From Chlamydomonas sphaeroides (taxonomy: Eukaryota; Chlorophyta; Chlorophyceae; Chlamydomonadales; Chlamydomonadaceae): a DNA stretch of 64,000 nt. Under the pieces are notes generated by a model, which was given only the letters and a program-made list of their open reading frames with translations, ran no database searches and had not been told where the DNA came from. The stretch covers positions 1-64,000 of the forward strand of contig BDDC01000086.1 of NCBI GenBank assembly GCA_001662425.1, written 5' to 3'. Below are positions 27,601 to 42,600 of the stretch, piece by piece (position 1 is the first letter of the stretch; each line of letters begins with the position of its first letter). A program made the translations under genes and the position numbers.

Positions 27601-30600
27601 GTAGCTGTGGCGCGATTGGAGAAAGGGAGCACACGTTGCAGGAAACCATTGATGCGAGTCTGCTGCGCCCCCGCCGGCCCCAGCTAGTGAAGGCCGCCAT
27701 GTGCTCACCCCAAGTACCAATCGTCCCTGTCAAAGAAAAACCACTCGGCCTTGAGGCCCAACCACCTGCACGCCGGGGATGTGGAGAGGTATTAAAAGGA
27801 ACCGAACGGAAGCAAGTACACAATGACACATCCAACGACCGCTTGCTTGCTTGCTGGCACAGCACCGCAATGCCCTGCAGTACTGTCGCGCGGCTGTGAG
27901 CTGCCGCATGCTGGAGCTGGCCAGCCCGCTGCCCCGCCAACACTCGCCTCGTGTCCTGCACATGTGGGGCAGCCAGGAGGGCACACACGTCAAGCCAACA
28001 GGGCGGCGGTGGCGTGCCACATGCCTCGTGCGCAAAGCGGCCATTGCGAGTGGGTGCAGGCTGCAGGCAGGGGGCATCGCATGCACGTGCACCCAAAGGC
28101 CGCACCTCCAGGATCCAGGGGTCCAGCATGTAGCTGACCACCTGTGGCGGCAACCAGCAGCAGCCCGTCGGTTGGTGATAGCCAACGAACGTCTCTCCAA
28201 GGCCAGGCAACGGCGACATGTCTCTGCATGATGCAACGTGCGACGACCCACCTCGCCGCAGTGCTCCGAGTTGCCGCTGTTGTTGGGCTCGCCGTCGCCT
28301 GCCATGCACATATAAGCAGTGAGCGCTGGCCAGCACCTGGCACTTGCGCTAGTGCAGCAAAGCTCATGCGCCCGCTCCGGCACGTACCCCAGAACAGGTC
28401 GGAGGGTGTATTGCCGGTCGTATAGCGGAAGCGGTCGAGCCGATCGGGGTCGCGGCGCAGGCCAAACCAGTACCTCGTTTTCCGGCCTGATTGAGAGCTC
28501 AGCAGGAACTGACGGAAGCGGTCCGTGACAGCGTAGAAAGCAGTCGGCGAAGTGAACTCCAGCAGCCTGCCGCCGAAGCTCTCGCACGCGCCCTTTGCGC
28601 CAGACCAAGACCGGCCGCTGGAGAAGTACATGTATTCAAAGTTTTCGTAGGTAAACTTGAGCGACGGCACGGGGCTGTTGGCCGGAGGTGGCGAGGGCGG
28701 CGGCGGTGGAGGGGGCGAGGGGCGCACGACGCGCACTTGGTCGATCGGCCCGGACCACATGGAACCTGCACATGGGCCGCGCGCAGAGATTGAGATAGGC
28801 GTGGGCGGCAGGGTTGCTGGCGCGCCGCGAAACCGCACAGCACCTCACGCGCGCATGCGGGCAAGACTGTGGCTACCAACGCACCCGTCTTGCAGGCGAA
28901 GGCCCGCGGCGTGTCGCAGTCCAGCGCGAGCACGGTGCCGCTGGTGCCCGTGGTGGTCAGTGAGCCGCACAGGCCGTTGGTGCCGGATGAAACGCCCAGG
29001 TCGAAGTTGGTGGGCACGCGCCAGGTTGACAGGCCGATGCCGTCGGGGCTCTGTCGTGTCAGGGAGGCGCAGACGGCGTGGTGTGTGGCACACGGCACGC
29101 TAAGCAGATGGAAAGGTGGCGGGAAGCTGCCTCACGCCCACTCATGTTCCATGCGAGGTGGCGGCGGGCCCGCCACCTTACCATCTGCTCAGCAATGCAC
29201 CCACCACGACACCCAGCAAAACGCCCACCTGCGTGCGCCAGGCGTAGCGGCCCTCTGCCGCGTCCTCCGTCAGCGCCGTCCAGATGCCGTCGGTGTTGTT
29301 GGTGGCGCGCAGCCAATCCGCCATCCAGGCCTGCTCTTCGGTGTTGAGGAACCACACCAGGTCTTGGCTCTGCGGCAAGACAGCAACACAGCGTGGATGC
29401 GGAGCGTCAGGGCGGCGGTGCGTTGCCGGGAGCGGAGCGGGCCACACACCGCTGCGCCCGGGCTCGCGCCATAGCAGGAATAACTCCGCACCTGGCTGCG
29501 GCACATCCTCGCGGCGTCGTGCCAGTTGAGCAGGTGCGCCGTGTAGAGCGTGATGGTCCTGTGGCGCACATGCATGTCACATACTTGCAACGGCGCATAT
29601 CAGCCAATGGCCTCCTGTGCAGGCTCACGGCGGCCAGTGCAGTCCCCCTTCCTGCCATGCATGCTCACCAGGATCCCAGGATCTCGCTCTGGTTTGTCAG
29701 GGGCCTGGTCTCGCCACGCGTTGCGTCTGAGGGCAAGCGCAGAGCGCCGTGGGTATTGTACATGCAGCTCAGGGCGTGTCGGCGTACGCGTACATAGCCC
29801 ACACACGTGAAGCCTCGCAAAGTGCGCGCCCAAGTGCGGCATACGGCAAAGCCCCGCGCGGCGTATACGAAGCAGCTAGCTGCGGCTTGCTCACCGGCGA
29901 CGCTGTCGTCGATGATGGTGCCTGGCAGGGTAGGGTAGGTCAGGGTGCACATGTACAGATGGCAGCATTTCTTCATTCGTCAACATCCGTGAATACGTAT
30001 GTTGGCTTGCGCGCCCCAAACGATTGCCCTTCCATCTCACTTGTCTCGCATACAAAGGGGTACATGCGGTCACAGCCGCCCGCCCAGACCGAGCCGCTGA
30101 GGCGCTGCTGGGTGCCGGTGCGGGTCACGTTGTAGCGCAGCACGCCGCAGTAGGGCGAGGCTGCGAGGGGAGGCACAGGGGCCCATCAGCTCAGCGGCGG
30201 CGCGTTTGGTGTGGTGTTGCGCTTGCATGCTATACGTCCCTCCCCTGCTCACCGTAATCCCACTCGTCCACCAAGCCGATGGGGTAGTTGAGCGGCAGGC
30301 CGTCCACCCACCTGCAAGCCGTTGTTGGGCAAGGGCGTCAAGCTCCTGACACTGTTGCGCTCGCAGGGTTTACCCAAGGTGTACCCACCGCCCCCCTCCA
30401 TCCGGTGGGAGGGTATGCCCGAACAAGCGTCCAACAACATGCCTCCCTCCACTCCCCCTTCCTACGTTGCCCTTCCGCTCACCGGTGCGTGGGCCACTGC
30501 GCCATGAAGAGGCCCACCCATAGCGAGGCGCCCGAGCCCAGCTCGTTATAGTCCACGTTGGCCCCAAGCAGCGCCAGCATGTCGTTGACGTCGTCCTGGT

Positions 30601-33600
30601 CCTCCAGGGTGGCCAGGTGGCCGCCGTAGAAGGTGCACAGCCGCTGTGTGATGTGGGTTGGAGTCAGCAGAGGCGGGCATGGGCAACAGGTTGGGCGGCG
30701 GCGCGCAACAAGTGGTGCGGTTCTGCCCACAGGGCTGGTGCGCGCTCCACCGCACCAAACTTGGGCGTCCGTGTGATGAGCTGTTATTGGGCCCAGCTTC
30801 CCTGGCTTGGCGGCGGGTGGACGGCGTGCGGGGCCCCGGCCCCTGCCGCACCTGCGCCTGCTCCCAGGTGGCGGGCTTGGTGTAGAGGCGGTACTTGGAG
30901 TCGCGGACCAGGGAGGTCAGGCGCGGGCTCCAGCCCATCACCGACTCGTCTGTCATGATGGGAGGGGAGGCGTGCTGTCGGCGGGGCGCTTAGTGACAGC
31001 GGACTGCGCACTGCCAGGCGTGGTTCCAGGACCAACTCCCTGCCTAGGCGGACCCCGACCCACCCAGCAGCATGTTGATGGGCGCCACTCCGTATGAGGA
31101 CTGGATGCGGCTGTCGGACACGGAGCAGACGGTGTCCAGATCCCTTTGGCGACCCAGCACCAGGACGTGCGTGGGGTCGGTCTCGAGCACTCGCAGACTG
31201 GCGGGCGTCAGCTCCTTGTCCGATAGCATGCGCGCACATCGGCACTGGCCGTTCTTGTAGAACAGCTGCTCGGGGGCAGGGCCATGAACGGGGTGGTGAG
31301 TGCGGGCTAGCAAGCTTTGAAACAAAGCAGGTGCGTTCACGAGGCCGTGGGCGCACACGTACCGCGAGCAGCGAGGGCGAGTAGGGCGACATGGTGCGGG
31401 CCGTGGTGACGCCGCACGCAAAGGCGCACATGTCCATCTCGCTGGCGCTGGTGACGAGCGTGATGTTGAAGGCGGTGGCCTCCTCGCGCGGCACCGACCA
31501 GCCGGCGCGGCAGCGGGGAGAGGTTTGCAGGTCTGCGGGCCAGTATGTAGCGCAGGGCGGGGGCCGCGATGTGGTCGGGGGTGCCTGCACGGCACTGGAG
31601 GTGTGGCCGCAGTGCATGGGCAGCAGCCCTCGTCACCCACCGCGGTCGGCGAGGACCTTCTGCCAGCCGGGGGCGCGGCAAATGGGCGCCCATCGAATGC
31701 TGTTCTGGCCGGTGACCGTCGAGTAGGGCGGCACCATGCCGGTCATGCCCGCCACCACGGTCTGGGGCGGGCAGTAGAGGTCCTCGTCCGGNNNNNNNNN
31801 NCGGGGGTTGGCGGGGCGGGCATCGTTGGGCTGCAGGGGAGGCACGGCGGGGCCGGGCGAGGAAAGATATGGGGTGTTTGGGCGTTGACGTGCTGCGGGA
31901 TCGGGGGGACACTCCCGGGGCAGCACCCCTCACTGACCTTGGCGCAGATGAAGGGCTGCAGGTCTGCGGTGGCGCATTTAAGCAAGAGGGGGAAGCGGTG
32001 ATTGCAGCGCCTTGGTTGTTGCGCACGGCCCCCTGGTGTTGCGCGTGAGTACAAGCAGTCGCGTGTCCCCTGAAGGGCCGCAGCTTACCGACTTGGCACA
32101 TGGGGTACGCAAATTGAGTCGAGCAGTCCTCCATGGACCACATGTCCTGGGATAGGGCGCCGGTCGTCGACACTACGCGAGGGACCAGTTGATGGAGGGC
32201 CGCCGACGGGGAGCAACCACGTCAGCAGGGCGCGCGGCACCCCCGGTACGGCCAAGGCGTGCGCGGCAGCGGCGCGCAGTGGTGTTTCCGCGAGCACGTC
32301 ATGCGCGCGCGCGCGCAGCCTCGGCCCCACCCTGGATCTTCCACATGATGCACGAGTTGTAATCGAGGGTCGGCTGCAGCACGGCGTTGTTGCGGATGTA
32401 GCCCCAGTCGGTGCCGTCGGCCCAGGACCAGGTGGTGGACACGATGTCAAAGCGGCCGCCCAGCCAGATGCGCGTCTCGCCGGCGACCCGCTTGTTGCGG
32501 GCCCACTCGCGGACCATGGCCACGATCCGCTCCGCCTCCTCCTCGGTGTTGATCGAGGCCAGGGTGCTGCCCTGCAGGTTGTGCAGGGCAGGGCTGCGCC
32601 ATGAGACCGCCACGCGAGCATGCGCTCGCGGGGTGCACGGAGGCAATGCTGCCAGCGCAATGAACGAATGTGGCCATGCTATCGGGGCGCAGCCATCGTA
32701 TCTCATGCCAACGCTATCGATAGGTCGACCATCACTCATCGATAGACTCTATCGACTCTGTGGAAGATACAAGTGAGGTCGGGGCTCAGTGCGCCGGCCC
32801 CACCTTCTGCTGGCACGCCGTCGCTGCGGTGACTGCGGTCATCTCCACAGCAAACACGCTGGTGCGCACACCGCGGTGCAGCTGGGACGCGCTTGGCGCA
32901 CCGCGCGGGTTGGGCGAGGGGCGGCGGTCCAGCGACCGGCTGCAGAGAACACGCAAGTTCTGGGAGCACTGCGCGGACTTCCACACCGGCGCAAACATAG
33001 TGTTTCCGGTAGCCGGGTAGCTGAAGAATACCGTGCCACACGCCGCTGTCACGGGAGCGGTGGCGTCGGAGCCACCCCACGCCCGGTACGCAAGCGTCTC
33101 GCCGGTGGTGTACTTCCACGGGGCGCCGTCTGTGGGAAGGGTGTGGGCGGGGCGGGCGGCCGGTGAGGGGGGCTTTTCGCAAAACATCTGCACGACCGCC
33201 AGGCTGCTGTGGGGACGGCTGCTGCGTGCGTGGGCACGGCTGCGGCGCGCCACACTGCGTGCGATGCACACCGATTTCAACAGACTACTCACTTCCGGAG
33301 GCGCTGGCGCCAAACCAGGCAGTCAGCTGCCGGAAGGCGCGGCCGGAGGACCAGGCCTGCACCATGGCGCGAAGCACCTCCTGCTGCGCCGTAGTCGTGA
33401 TCTGCGCCAGCTCGGCGTTGTGCGAACGGCAGAATGACTGCGCAGCACGCCACGGCATGACCGAGTCGAAAAGCAGGTACTCGCTGTTGATGGCGCCGCC
33501 CTCGATAGGCGCGTAGCGACTGGACACCACGGCCGTCAGCGTCTGGGCGATAGCGTCCGGCAGCGGCGCGTCCGTGGAGGGCTCGGCAAGCGCCTGCTGC

Positions 33601-36600
33601 ACGCCCTGGCGCTGCGTGATGCCGGTGTTGCGGACATCCAGGAACTCGGTCTGGGCGTTGCTGGTAACCACCGAGCGGCGGCACAGCACGTTGCTGCACA
33701 CGGGTAGGGACGCGATGGGCGGGGGGCGCAACTCAACGCGCTAGCTACATGGCCAGTCTATCTGAGAAGCGCAGCAGGCAGGCACCAACCAAGCCGAGGC
33801 CTGCATCCTCATCCTCAGCAGCACCAGCACACCCGGTGCTCACTTAGCAGAGGGCGCGGCAATGGTGGTGACGCAGGGCTTGTCCGCCCACTCGGTCTGA
33901 CCCAGCGTGCTGCCCTGAAGCAGCGAGTAGCGGATCTCGGCGCAGTCGGCAGAGCGGATGGCGGGCACGTAGACGTCGTCGGCGCAGCAGCGGATGGTCG
34001 CGGCGTTGATGAAAGTGTTGTCGCGCGTGCCGTTGAGTGGGAAGGTGCTGGCGTCGTACGGCTGGTAGCGCACGTTGAAGCCGCAAACGTACATGCCGGT
34101 GGGGCAGCTGCCGAGGGGCGAGGGAGGCGTAGGGGGACGTAGGGCAGGAAGCGCGCTTCAGCTGCTCAGCTTTGGTAGCTGGGTGTTTGGACCTGCTCAT
34201 ACGGTCAGATGAGGTGCACCCCACAGGCGGAGCGCCGGGAGCTAGCTAGGGGGCGGCGCACCGCGTCTCGGGCATCCAGGTGCTCTCGGCGGCCACGCTG
34301 CCGGCTGCCATGCCCAGGGAGCCCATCTGAGTGGCCGCAACCCATGGCAGGAGCGCTGTGGAGCTGGTGCCGTACCGTGTCTCGGGCATCCAGGTGCCCC
34401 CAGCCGTCGCACTGCCGTCGACCATGCCAATGGTGCCCATCTGGCTGTCGGTGTCATTGTTGCCAAACCTGAGGGCGGGGCGGATGGGCGATCAGAGGAG
34501 CAGGGAACGCGAGGGAGGGGGCCATGCTGCTGCAGTTCTTAATGACCGCTCTTGCCGCATGCACCTGCACAGCAGCCTGGCGCCTGTGATGCCCATATCA
34601 TCAGCGCCGGTCCCTGGCAGGGCAGAGGAGGGCGGGGAAAGGCAGGGGCTGTTATGATGGCCAATGCGTGCTGAAGGGGCTGCTCTCTGCAAACAGAGCT
34701 ACCCACCCAGCACTCAGCAGTGCGACCATCCAGCACCATCGTGCGCTTACGGGCATATGTAATGGTTGTTGTGCACACGCCAGCTGCATTGCACTCCCGG
34801 TTCTGTGAGCAGCGGGGCGGGGGCATCGGAGCTTGTGATCGTTATGTCCTGTACAATGGCAACCAACGCCCAACGCGCCCGCAACATGTTCATGATCCCG
34901 CTTCTCACGTAAACTGGGGCGGTGACGTCCGACCACGGCTTGGCCTTGAGCTGCATCCCCACTGCATAGTCGGGGCCGATGAGGGCGCCCGTGATGGGGT
35001 CATACTGCTCCGCCTGTAGGCAACGACCAAAGCGAAGCCTGCGAAACAAGCGCAGCATCAGCAAAGTAACGTTTGATCGAAGAAAGTGCGCAGTGCGTGA
35101 GCCCTAGTAGGGAACCATACGCACGCAAAGCCAGTGTTCAGGCCAGACGCGACCGTCGGGTTGGAACCTGTCGTGGGCATGCACGCAAGGTTCATCAGTT
35201 CGAGGCCCGTGGATATGCATGCCAGGCGGGGTGATCTGCCGTCCGTCGCTTAGTTGGGTAGCGAACTCACCAATGACGCTTGCATCGTAAGAGTCTGGCA
35301 TGCGGCAATGAAGGAAACGGACTTGGTCAGCAGCAGCGCGAGGCAGGTTTATCATGGCCGTGCAGCAGGCCTGCGAGCCGTCATGTCCACCATTGTTCCA
35401 TCCTCACTCACGTGAAATCTGTCGGGAATCAAAGCAGATCGAGGGGGAGGTGCGGAGTGTGTTGATACTTGCGCCTTCGGGACACTGATCACGCACACTC
35501 TGTCCGAGACTGGCAGGCAGCAGCCTGTCTGCTTACCGGGCCCGTCAGCCCAAACGCATCGTTGGCCCAATCCATGGAGAAGCATCGCATGACGAAGACA
35601 GCCAGGCCGCCGCGGTCCGTCACACCGCGCGCATCTGGCATAGCGCGTGCGTCCTCCACAGCAAGGAGTTCCTTGACAAACTGGTTGGGGCCGCACTGGG
35701 TCATGGCCGTGAACGCGCCAAAGTTTGTCTGCGAGCACCAGCCACAGCAGCAAGTCAGCACAAGAATGGGTCGATGTGGCCCTCTGACCTCCAACAAGCG
35801 ACTGTGCAACAGCAGAGCCCCCCATGTCTCACAGCGCCCTGCACTGGCACATCTGCATCGGCAGCGGACGACGGGCAGGCGAGAGGGCAGGGCGTCATGC
35901 GACAGAGTCGGCATCATGCGACGACCAGGGGCCGCACTCGCACGTACGCGTGATGCCTGCGGACACTACATGCACCACCCACCGACTGGCTCCGCGCCGC
36001 CGTCGTTGCTGGTGTTGGACCACTTGGCAACTTGCGCAATGTTGGCGGCCTGGGGACGGACGTGCAGGGCGAAGCTCGTACGCCATGCACCGATTGACAT
36101 CTATCATTGTGTGGGAACGGGTCCTCGCGCCCACAAGCAACCGCGGCTGGCGGTCCAGTGCCACGCTGCGCCGCATCGCTGCTCCCGGCCGCGCAACCCC
36201 GTGCGCTCACCACTGTGGGCAAGGCCGAGTAGCGCCACTCGCCCTCCACGAAGCGGTCGTTGAGACCGAACCAGGCCCCGATGTTGAGCGTCTTGGCGTT
36301 GCTGGTGAGCAGGTACTGAGCCACCATGTCAGTCACCACGTCGTACCTGGGGACGCGAGCAGCAGGGGTAAGACATGAACGCGGCTAGTCAGGCAACGCA
36401 GGCCGGTGGACCCATTGGTGGTCGTCATCGATGCTGCCCCTTTGAAGGCCCTCCGTGCCTGAACCCCAGGCGGCACGTCAGCTCACTGGCGGATCGAGTC
36501 GAAGTAGGCCAGGTTGCCTCCCTGGGCCTGGCAGAAGCGTTCGGCTGGGGTACGGAGGCGGGGCAGGAGGTGCAGGGCAACGCAGATGAGTGCACAATGC

Positions 36601-39600
36601 GGGCGGCTTGGCAGCGGCAGGGGCCAGCGTCCGCTGAGTCCGCGAGCGGCGGCCGCTGCGCCATGCACCGGCACCAGCACGCCGACGGAACCAGGCGATG
36701 CCTGAAACTGTATGCACTGTGCAAAGCAAACCTCAAGCGGTCCGGGCCGCACCTGAGGGCCAGTCCATCAGGCGCATGAACAGCATGAAGTGGGCGTTGC
36801 CGTCCAGGGTCTGGGCCTCGGGCGCGATGTTGCGCAGGTTGAGGCCGGCGGGGCTGGTGGAGATGGGCCGCTGGCACAGCGGCCGGGAGCTGTAGATACG
36901 GCACGGCACGTCGGACCAGCTGGCAAACACGTCCCTGCGGCGGGCGCCGCGAAGGGGCACACACGCACAAGGCGCCATGTAAGCAATGATGCCGCCTGGC
37001 CGACAAGCACATCAGCGATCAGATCGACAGCATCCGCACGCTGAGTGCGGCGACGCTGGGCAAGCGGGCTTCCCCCAACCAGCGCACGTGGTCGTGGTGG
37101 TCACGGTCTGCACGCAGTCCTCCTCGATGACGCCCAGAGAGCCGACCGTGATGTTGCCGTTGTCTGGCTGGCCAGCGGCCCTGTGGGGCGGGCAGCGGAG
37201 GAGGGGGCGTCAGGGTGGTCCACGCTATGTGAGGGATGCGGCAGGCGGGCCGCGAAGCGGCTATGTGCCTTGCTTACCACTTGAAGTTCTGCAGCGTGGC
37301 GCCCGTGTACCAGGAGTACGACCCCTCCTGGCCTGCACGATGGGTTGAGGTGTGGGGGCCGGTTGCAGCGCTAGCTGCATGCGTTGAAACTGTCCCGGGT
37401 TGGCCGGCTACAGCGTCGCGAACTGACCCATCACTTTGCCCCAAGTGCTAGCTACAGCCGATGTGGCCTAAGCAAGAGCTGGGGGGCTGGGGAGCCGAGG
37501 GCGCAGGCGCACCTGCATCGCTGAGGCCGATGTGGAAGTCCACTGAGCCATCGGGGAACAGCGAGGCTGGCTTGCTCAGCAGCGCCTCGGTCGCCACTCG
37601 GAAGGCGGCCATGGCAATGTCATCGGTGGTGGGCTCGACCAGGGTGCCGCCTGTGGGGGTTGCAACGTGGGGCCAGCAGTGTCCACCCAGGGAAAGAGCG
37701 AGGTGGGAGCGCAGCACGTCCCGCAAAACCTCATGGCACACCGTGACGCCGGCAAGCAAAGTTCAAGGCAGCGGCCTACCGTGCAGCTCGCAGACGTCCT
37801 GGGCGCGCTCCGCATCGTACAGTGCATCGTAGAGGTTGAGCTCAAGCTGAGGGTCCAGGGGCGGGCGGGGAGTGAGTGGCGGAGCGCTAGCAACCTCAGC
37901 ACCTACCCACGCAAGTGAGGACCCCTGGGGAAACGTGTGTGTGATGGCAGGCCGCACAGCATCCCGCTATCAGGTGCGGTGCACTCACCGTGCCCTTGTT
38001 GGCTGTCAAGAGGCCGGACAGGGGGTGGGGGCAACCGGGATGGGGCCATATGTTGGACGTCAGAAGCAACACTTGAGTCAGCTGTGGTTAGTTGCTGCTG
38101 CCCGCATGCATCCTATCTGGTGGCACTCACAGTATCCCACCGACAGCGGCTCCATAAACTTGATGGCCGTGCGCTCCTCCTCGGTCAGCGTGCTTTGCTC
38201 GCTCACAGGAGGGCCTGGCAGCAGAGGGCGCAGGCACGCGGGGGTAACTTGTAGCGTGGCAAGGCCGTTGCTTTGCCGGCCCCTCCCTCGCCCGCCCACT
38301 TACGTCGGCACACGACAGGCAACAGCTTGTCGCAGCTGATCTCGGCGGTGTACCACTCGCTGCTGACCACGGTGTAGGCGGCGCAGTCGGTCACGGTGGA
38401 CGTGTCGAGGGTGCCGGGAGCCAGCACGCGGGGAGCCTCTGCGGAATGGGCGGGTGCAACTTTGATACCATGAACGCGCCCTCGGCTCGCTACACCACAC
38501 ACGCAGGCTGGTGTGATGCGCGTTTGCCGGCCATGACCCTGCTGCCAGCTGCTCACTCGAGCGGCCGGTGATGAGGTCGACGTTGTTCGCGAACTGCGGG
38601 AGGGGAGGCGGGCGCAAGTCAAGTCTTCATGCACCGCATCGCAGAGGTCACTATGGAATCAATGTACAAGTAGTGACGGCTCGGTGCCGCTTGCGTTGCC
38701 AGCAAGCAGCAGCCGTGCACGCACCTGGTCGCCCTGGTCACGCTTCAGCGTGCAGTCGTTGGCCAGAGTGTTCGAGCCGCCCGCCTGCGTCCTCCATGTC
38801 CAGTACCTGCGATCGTGAGGCGCGAGGCCGTCAGCAGCTGCTGGGTAGCGAGAGGGTGTGTGGTGTGGTGGGTGCGTGGGGCCGCCTGCATGCCCCCACT
38901 CACGCGCAGTCTGGGATGGCGTTGCACATGGCTGAGCACCTCTCCTCATCGAAGTTACGGAAGGTTACAATGTCGCCGTCCACATTTCCATAGCCCTTGC
39001 CAGTCACAGAGTTGCGGTCGATGGCTGCAGGCAAGGAGTCATTGGCTCAGCGGCGACAGCAAGGGCCTCCGCACTGCCGTGTGCAGGCAGCCATCTAGTT
39101 GATTGGGCTGGTGTGTTGGCGTCAGACAGGGGCAGGAGCGAGGCGGACAGCGGCATCTGACTCACGCCAGCGGTGGTTGAGAAGCGTCACGTTTCCGGCC
39201 ACAGATGTGGTTGCCCCAGGGCTCTGGCTGTAGAGCAGCGCGGTGCCGTCCGAGTACTCCCAGTCGCTGCGGGCGGTGGCGGCAGCAAGTACCTTGGTGG
39301 GCAGCTGCGTTGCAAATGACAGCAGGTGCAAGCAGCCGCGCTCATACGACATGGCCTGGCCATCGCCGTTGGGACTCACTACATGAAATCGATGACGCAG
39401 ATGTAAGGCTCGAGGTTCTGCAAACAGCAGAGGCGGCAAGGCAGGGGCATATATGAGACACACCGGTATTTGGCCAGCGGCGGCCCTGCCACAACGTTTC
39501 GTTACGCGGGTTCTGCGTGGCATGTGCAGGGCCCCTCACTGCAGCCCCAGCTGCAACCTTTGGGTGCAGCCCCTGCCTGTGGCACCTACCGCGCAAGGCA

Positions 39601-42600
39601 CGTCATCCTGCGGTCATGGCCAACCAGTCCGCAGGCGACGCAGGGGTAAAGACGTGCAGCGGCTTGATGCGTCGGACGAGGGTAACGCTAAGTGCACATG
39701 CGTACATCCACACATCAGTCCCGTGCCGCGCAGCAAGCTGCTGATGCTTATCCGCCCACCCACCCACCCACCATGACAGTTGCAGCCGCAGTAGCGCCCA
39801 TCTGTGCAGCGGAGGGCAAGTCGGCGAGCAGGACGACGTGAGCCCACTTGCACGCAATGCTGGGTCGAACCGCATGCACGAAGCGCACACATGCAAACGA
39901 AGGCCCACAGCTGCACGCTAGGAACCTTCCGGCGATGCTGCACTCACCACGAGTGACACGCAGTTCTCGTTGGATGCGCCCGCCAGGGTGCCGTTGGGCT
40001 GGGCCGCACGCCAGGTCGCAAACGAGAAGGGCGGCCCGTCCACCCACTGGAACAGGTTGGCTGACAGAACACACGCACGCAGGGGCAGCACAGTCGGTGG
40101 CACAGGGCGATGCCGCAGCTCAGTAACATGGCTAGCTAGACGTGCGACTAGGCAGGCGCACCATGCCTCATCAGCTCGAGTCTGCTGTTGACTCACCGGC
40201 CCGGCGGCGGAGGCCGGTCCACACCATCCCCGGTGTCGGTGCGGCCGAATGAGAGCTGGTGAAGGCGGCGAAGCGCGTCAGGTTGCCGATGACCGCGTCG
40301 TACTCAAGCCGTGTGCCGAACGACGCCAGGCGTCCGCCGATGCCGCGGCAGGATGCAGCCGCGTTGTCCCATGACTGCACGTCCCCAAAGGCCAAGTACT
40401 GCTTGCCATTAAACACAGTGCTGGCTGCGGATGCGAGGGAGGCATGAAGGAAGGGAGTGAGGAAGGCGGGGAATGACACTTGGCCAGCTGGGTTGAGGAA
40501 CTGGACGGAGCACATCACGAGCCACATGCACCATGGCAGGATAGGCCACACGCAGTGCGCGTGAGGACCCCACCACCGCAGGAGCGCCCATGGCCACACA
40601 AGCGTGTTGCGTGGCACGCACCCGTTGCTGCCGTGGCCCGGCTGCACATGAAGCCCATGCTGGCGGCGCACGGGCCGCTGAACATGGTCGAGGAGCAGTT
40701 GGTGTAGCCACCACCGATCACCGTGACGTTGCACACAGTGCGCATGGACACGCAGAGGGTGCCGGCGGCTGCACCGTTGGGTATGTTGGGCTTGCGGTAT
40801 CCTGTGGTGGTGCCGTCTGACCACTCGTACGTGATCTTGCCATCTGCTCATTGCAGGCGGGCGAAGTGGCGGATATGGCGGGTTTATGGTGTTGGGTGGG
40901 TGGTAGGTTGAGTGAGTAAGTAGCCAGCGATTGCTACTGCCGCATGGGCCCCACCTGGCTTGTAGAGACCAATCCAGGCGGTCAAGGTCAAAGTTGCGGA
41001 GTTGTTGGCGAGCGTCCGGAATGCAGCCGGCCGGTGCAAGTCGGCCAGCACCTGGGGCAGAGGGTGGCGGGCGCAGTCCGATTGAGCTGCGCGCAGCATC
41101 GTGGGCGGCCATGTCGCTCCACACATGCCCCGCATCGTAGCGCATCGCAGCACATCCCCAAAAGCGCACCGCATCAAAGTCGGTGGCGCTGTGAGCGCAC
41201 AGTCGGTGCGCCCGGCCAGAGGGGAAACGGCGCAGCAGGAGTTTGTCAGCCGTCGATTGAGCAACACAACCACGTCCAAGGCACTGCTGGCATCCATCAA
41301 AAACTGGCGTCACGACCGTCAAGGCGGCACCCGACTCACGCTATGAAGGTGACCAGGTCGCCTCCGTTGGCGCGGCAGAAGCCCTGCGCCTCCTCCCAGG
41401 TGCCGGGCTCCTGCATCACATACAGGTACTCCCGGCTGCCGAACTGCACCGTGGATATGGACGCACGCAGCGCGTTGGCGCGCTCGCCAGGGCCTGCAGA
41501 GGGGCACATGAAGGCCATGTTACTTGAGTACACTACGAGCCACGACAATGCATAGAGCCGCCACGGGGATGGAGCCGCCACAGCACATGGGGCACGCGCT
41601 GCGAGCGGGCATCGAAACCGCCACACAGGAGCATCAGCCGTTGCATGTCAGACCAGCGGGCGCCCCAGAGCCTCACTCGGCAGCCGGTTCCTGTGGGGCG
41701 GGGAATCAGGAGAGCGGCGGCCGTTACATAGCAGCATACATGGCATCACACGCCAGCAACTGAAACACGCAATAACTAGCAATAATCCAGAATTGCGCCG
41801 TATTGCACGGCACACAGAAGCACGACGCATTGCTGCACAGCAGCGAGGTCTGCCCACCTGAGACCCGTCCACAGTTCCTGAGACATGCTAACGCCGGTTG
41901 AGTAGTACCTGGGTAGGGGGTTGGGGAGCAGGAGCTGGCTTGCTGCGCCGCCAGGCTGGCTAGGTAGCTGACGGCACAGCGACACTGGCGCATCGGGCCA
42001 GCGGGAGACTTGAACATGAGCCACATGCTTGCTGTACGCAACACAGCCATGTACCTAATAGTCATAACGCATCGCGGCGCCAGGGCCTTACTTGCGAAGG
42101 GCAGTAGCCACGGCCCTGCGAAAGGAGGGGCGGCCGGTGTAAGTCACACCGATGGGTCGCCAACCCCATCGCGCGCCGGGAACTCACGAGAGCTCGGCCT
42201 GCTCCCTGAACGATGCCAGCTGCGCGCCGCGGCGCTGGCAGAAGGTGGAGGCCTGGTCCCAGGTGAGGTCCACGTCGTACATCAGCAGCGTGTCCTGAGG
42301 TGCGGGGGAGGAATGGGCCGGCAGGACAGCCAGGAGGGTGGGGCATCAAGATGGTTGGACGTATCACGCCACGGGCTGGTTGACGCGCCGCGGTTGGCAG
42401 AGCCATCCAACACGTCAGCAATATGCATGGGCCGCTGGCAGTGGAGCAGCGGCGCTTCGCGCGCGTCTGAGGGGCTACCATTTCACGCACCCCGTTGGTT
42501 CCGGCGATCTGGATGGCGGGGTAGGCCTTGTCGCTGTCGCTGCCGCTGGCCTGGGTGGCGTTGGTGAGGATCTCGCACAGTGGCCTGCGGACCAGGCCGC

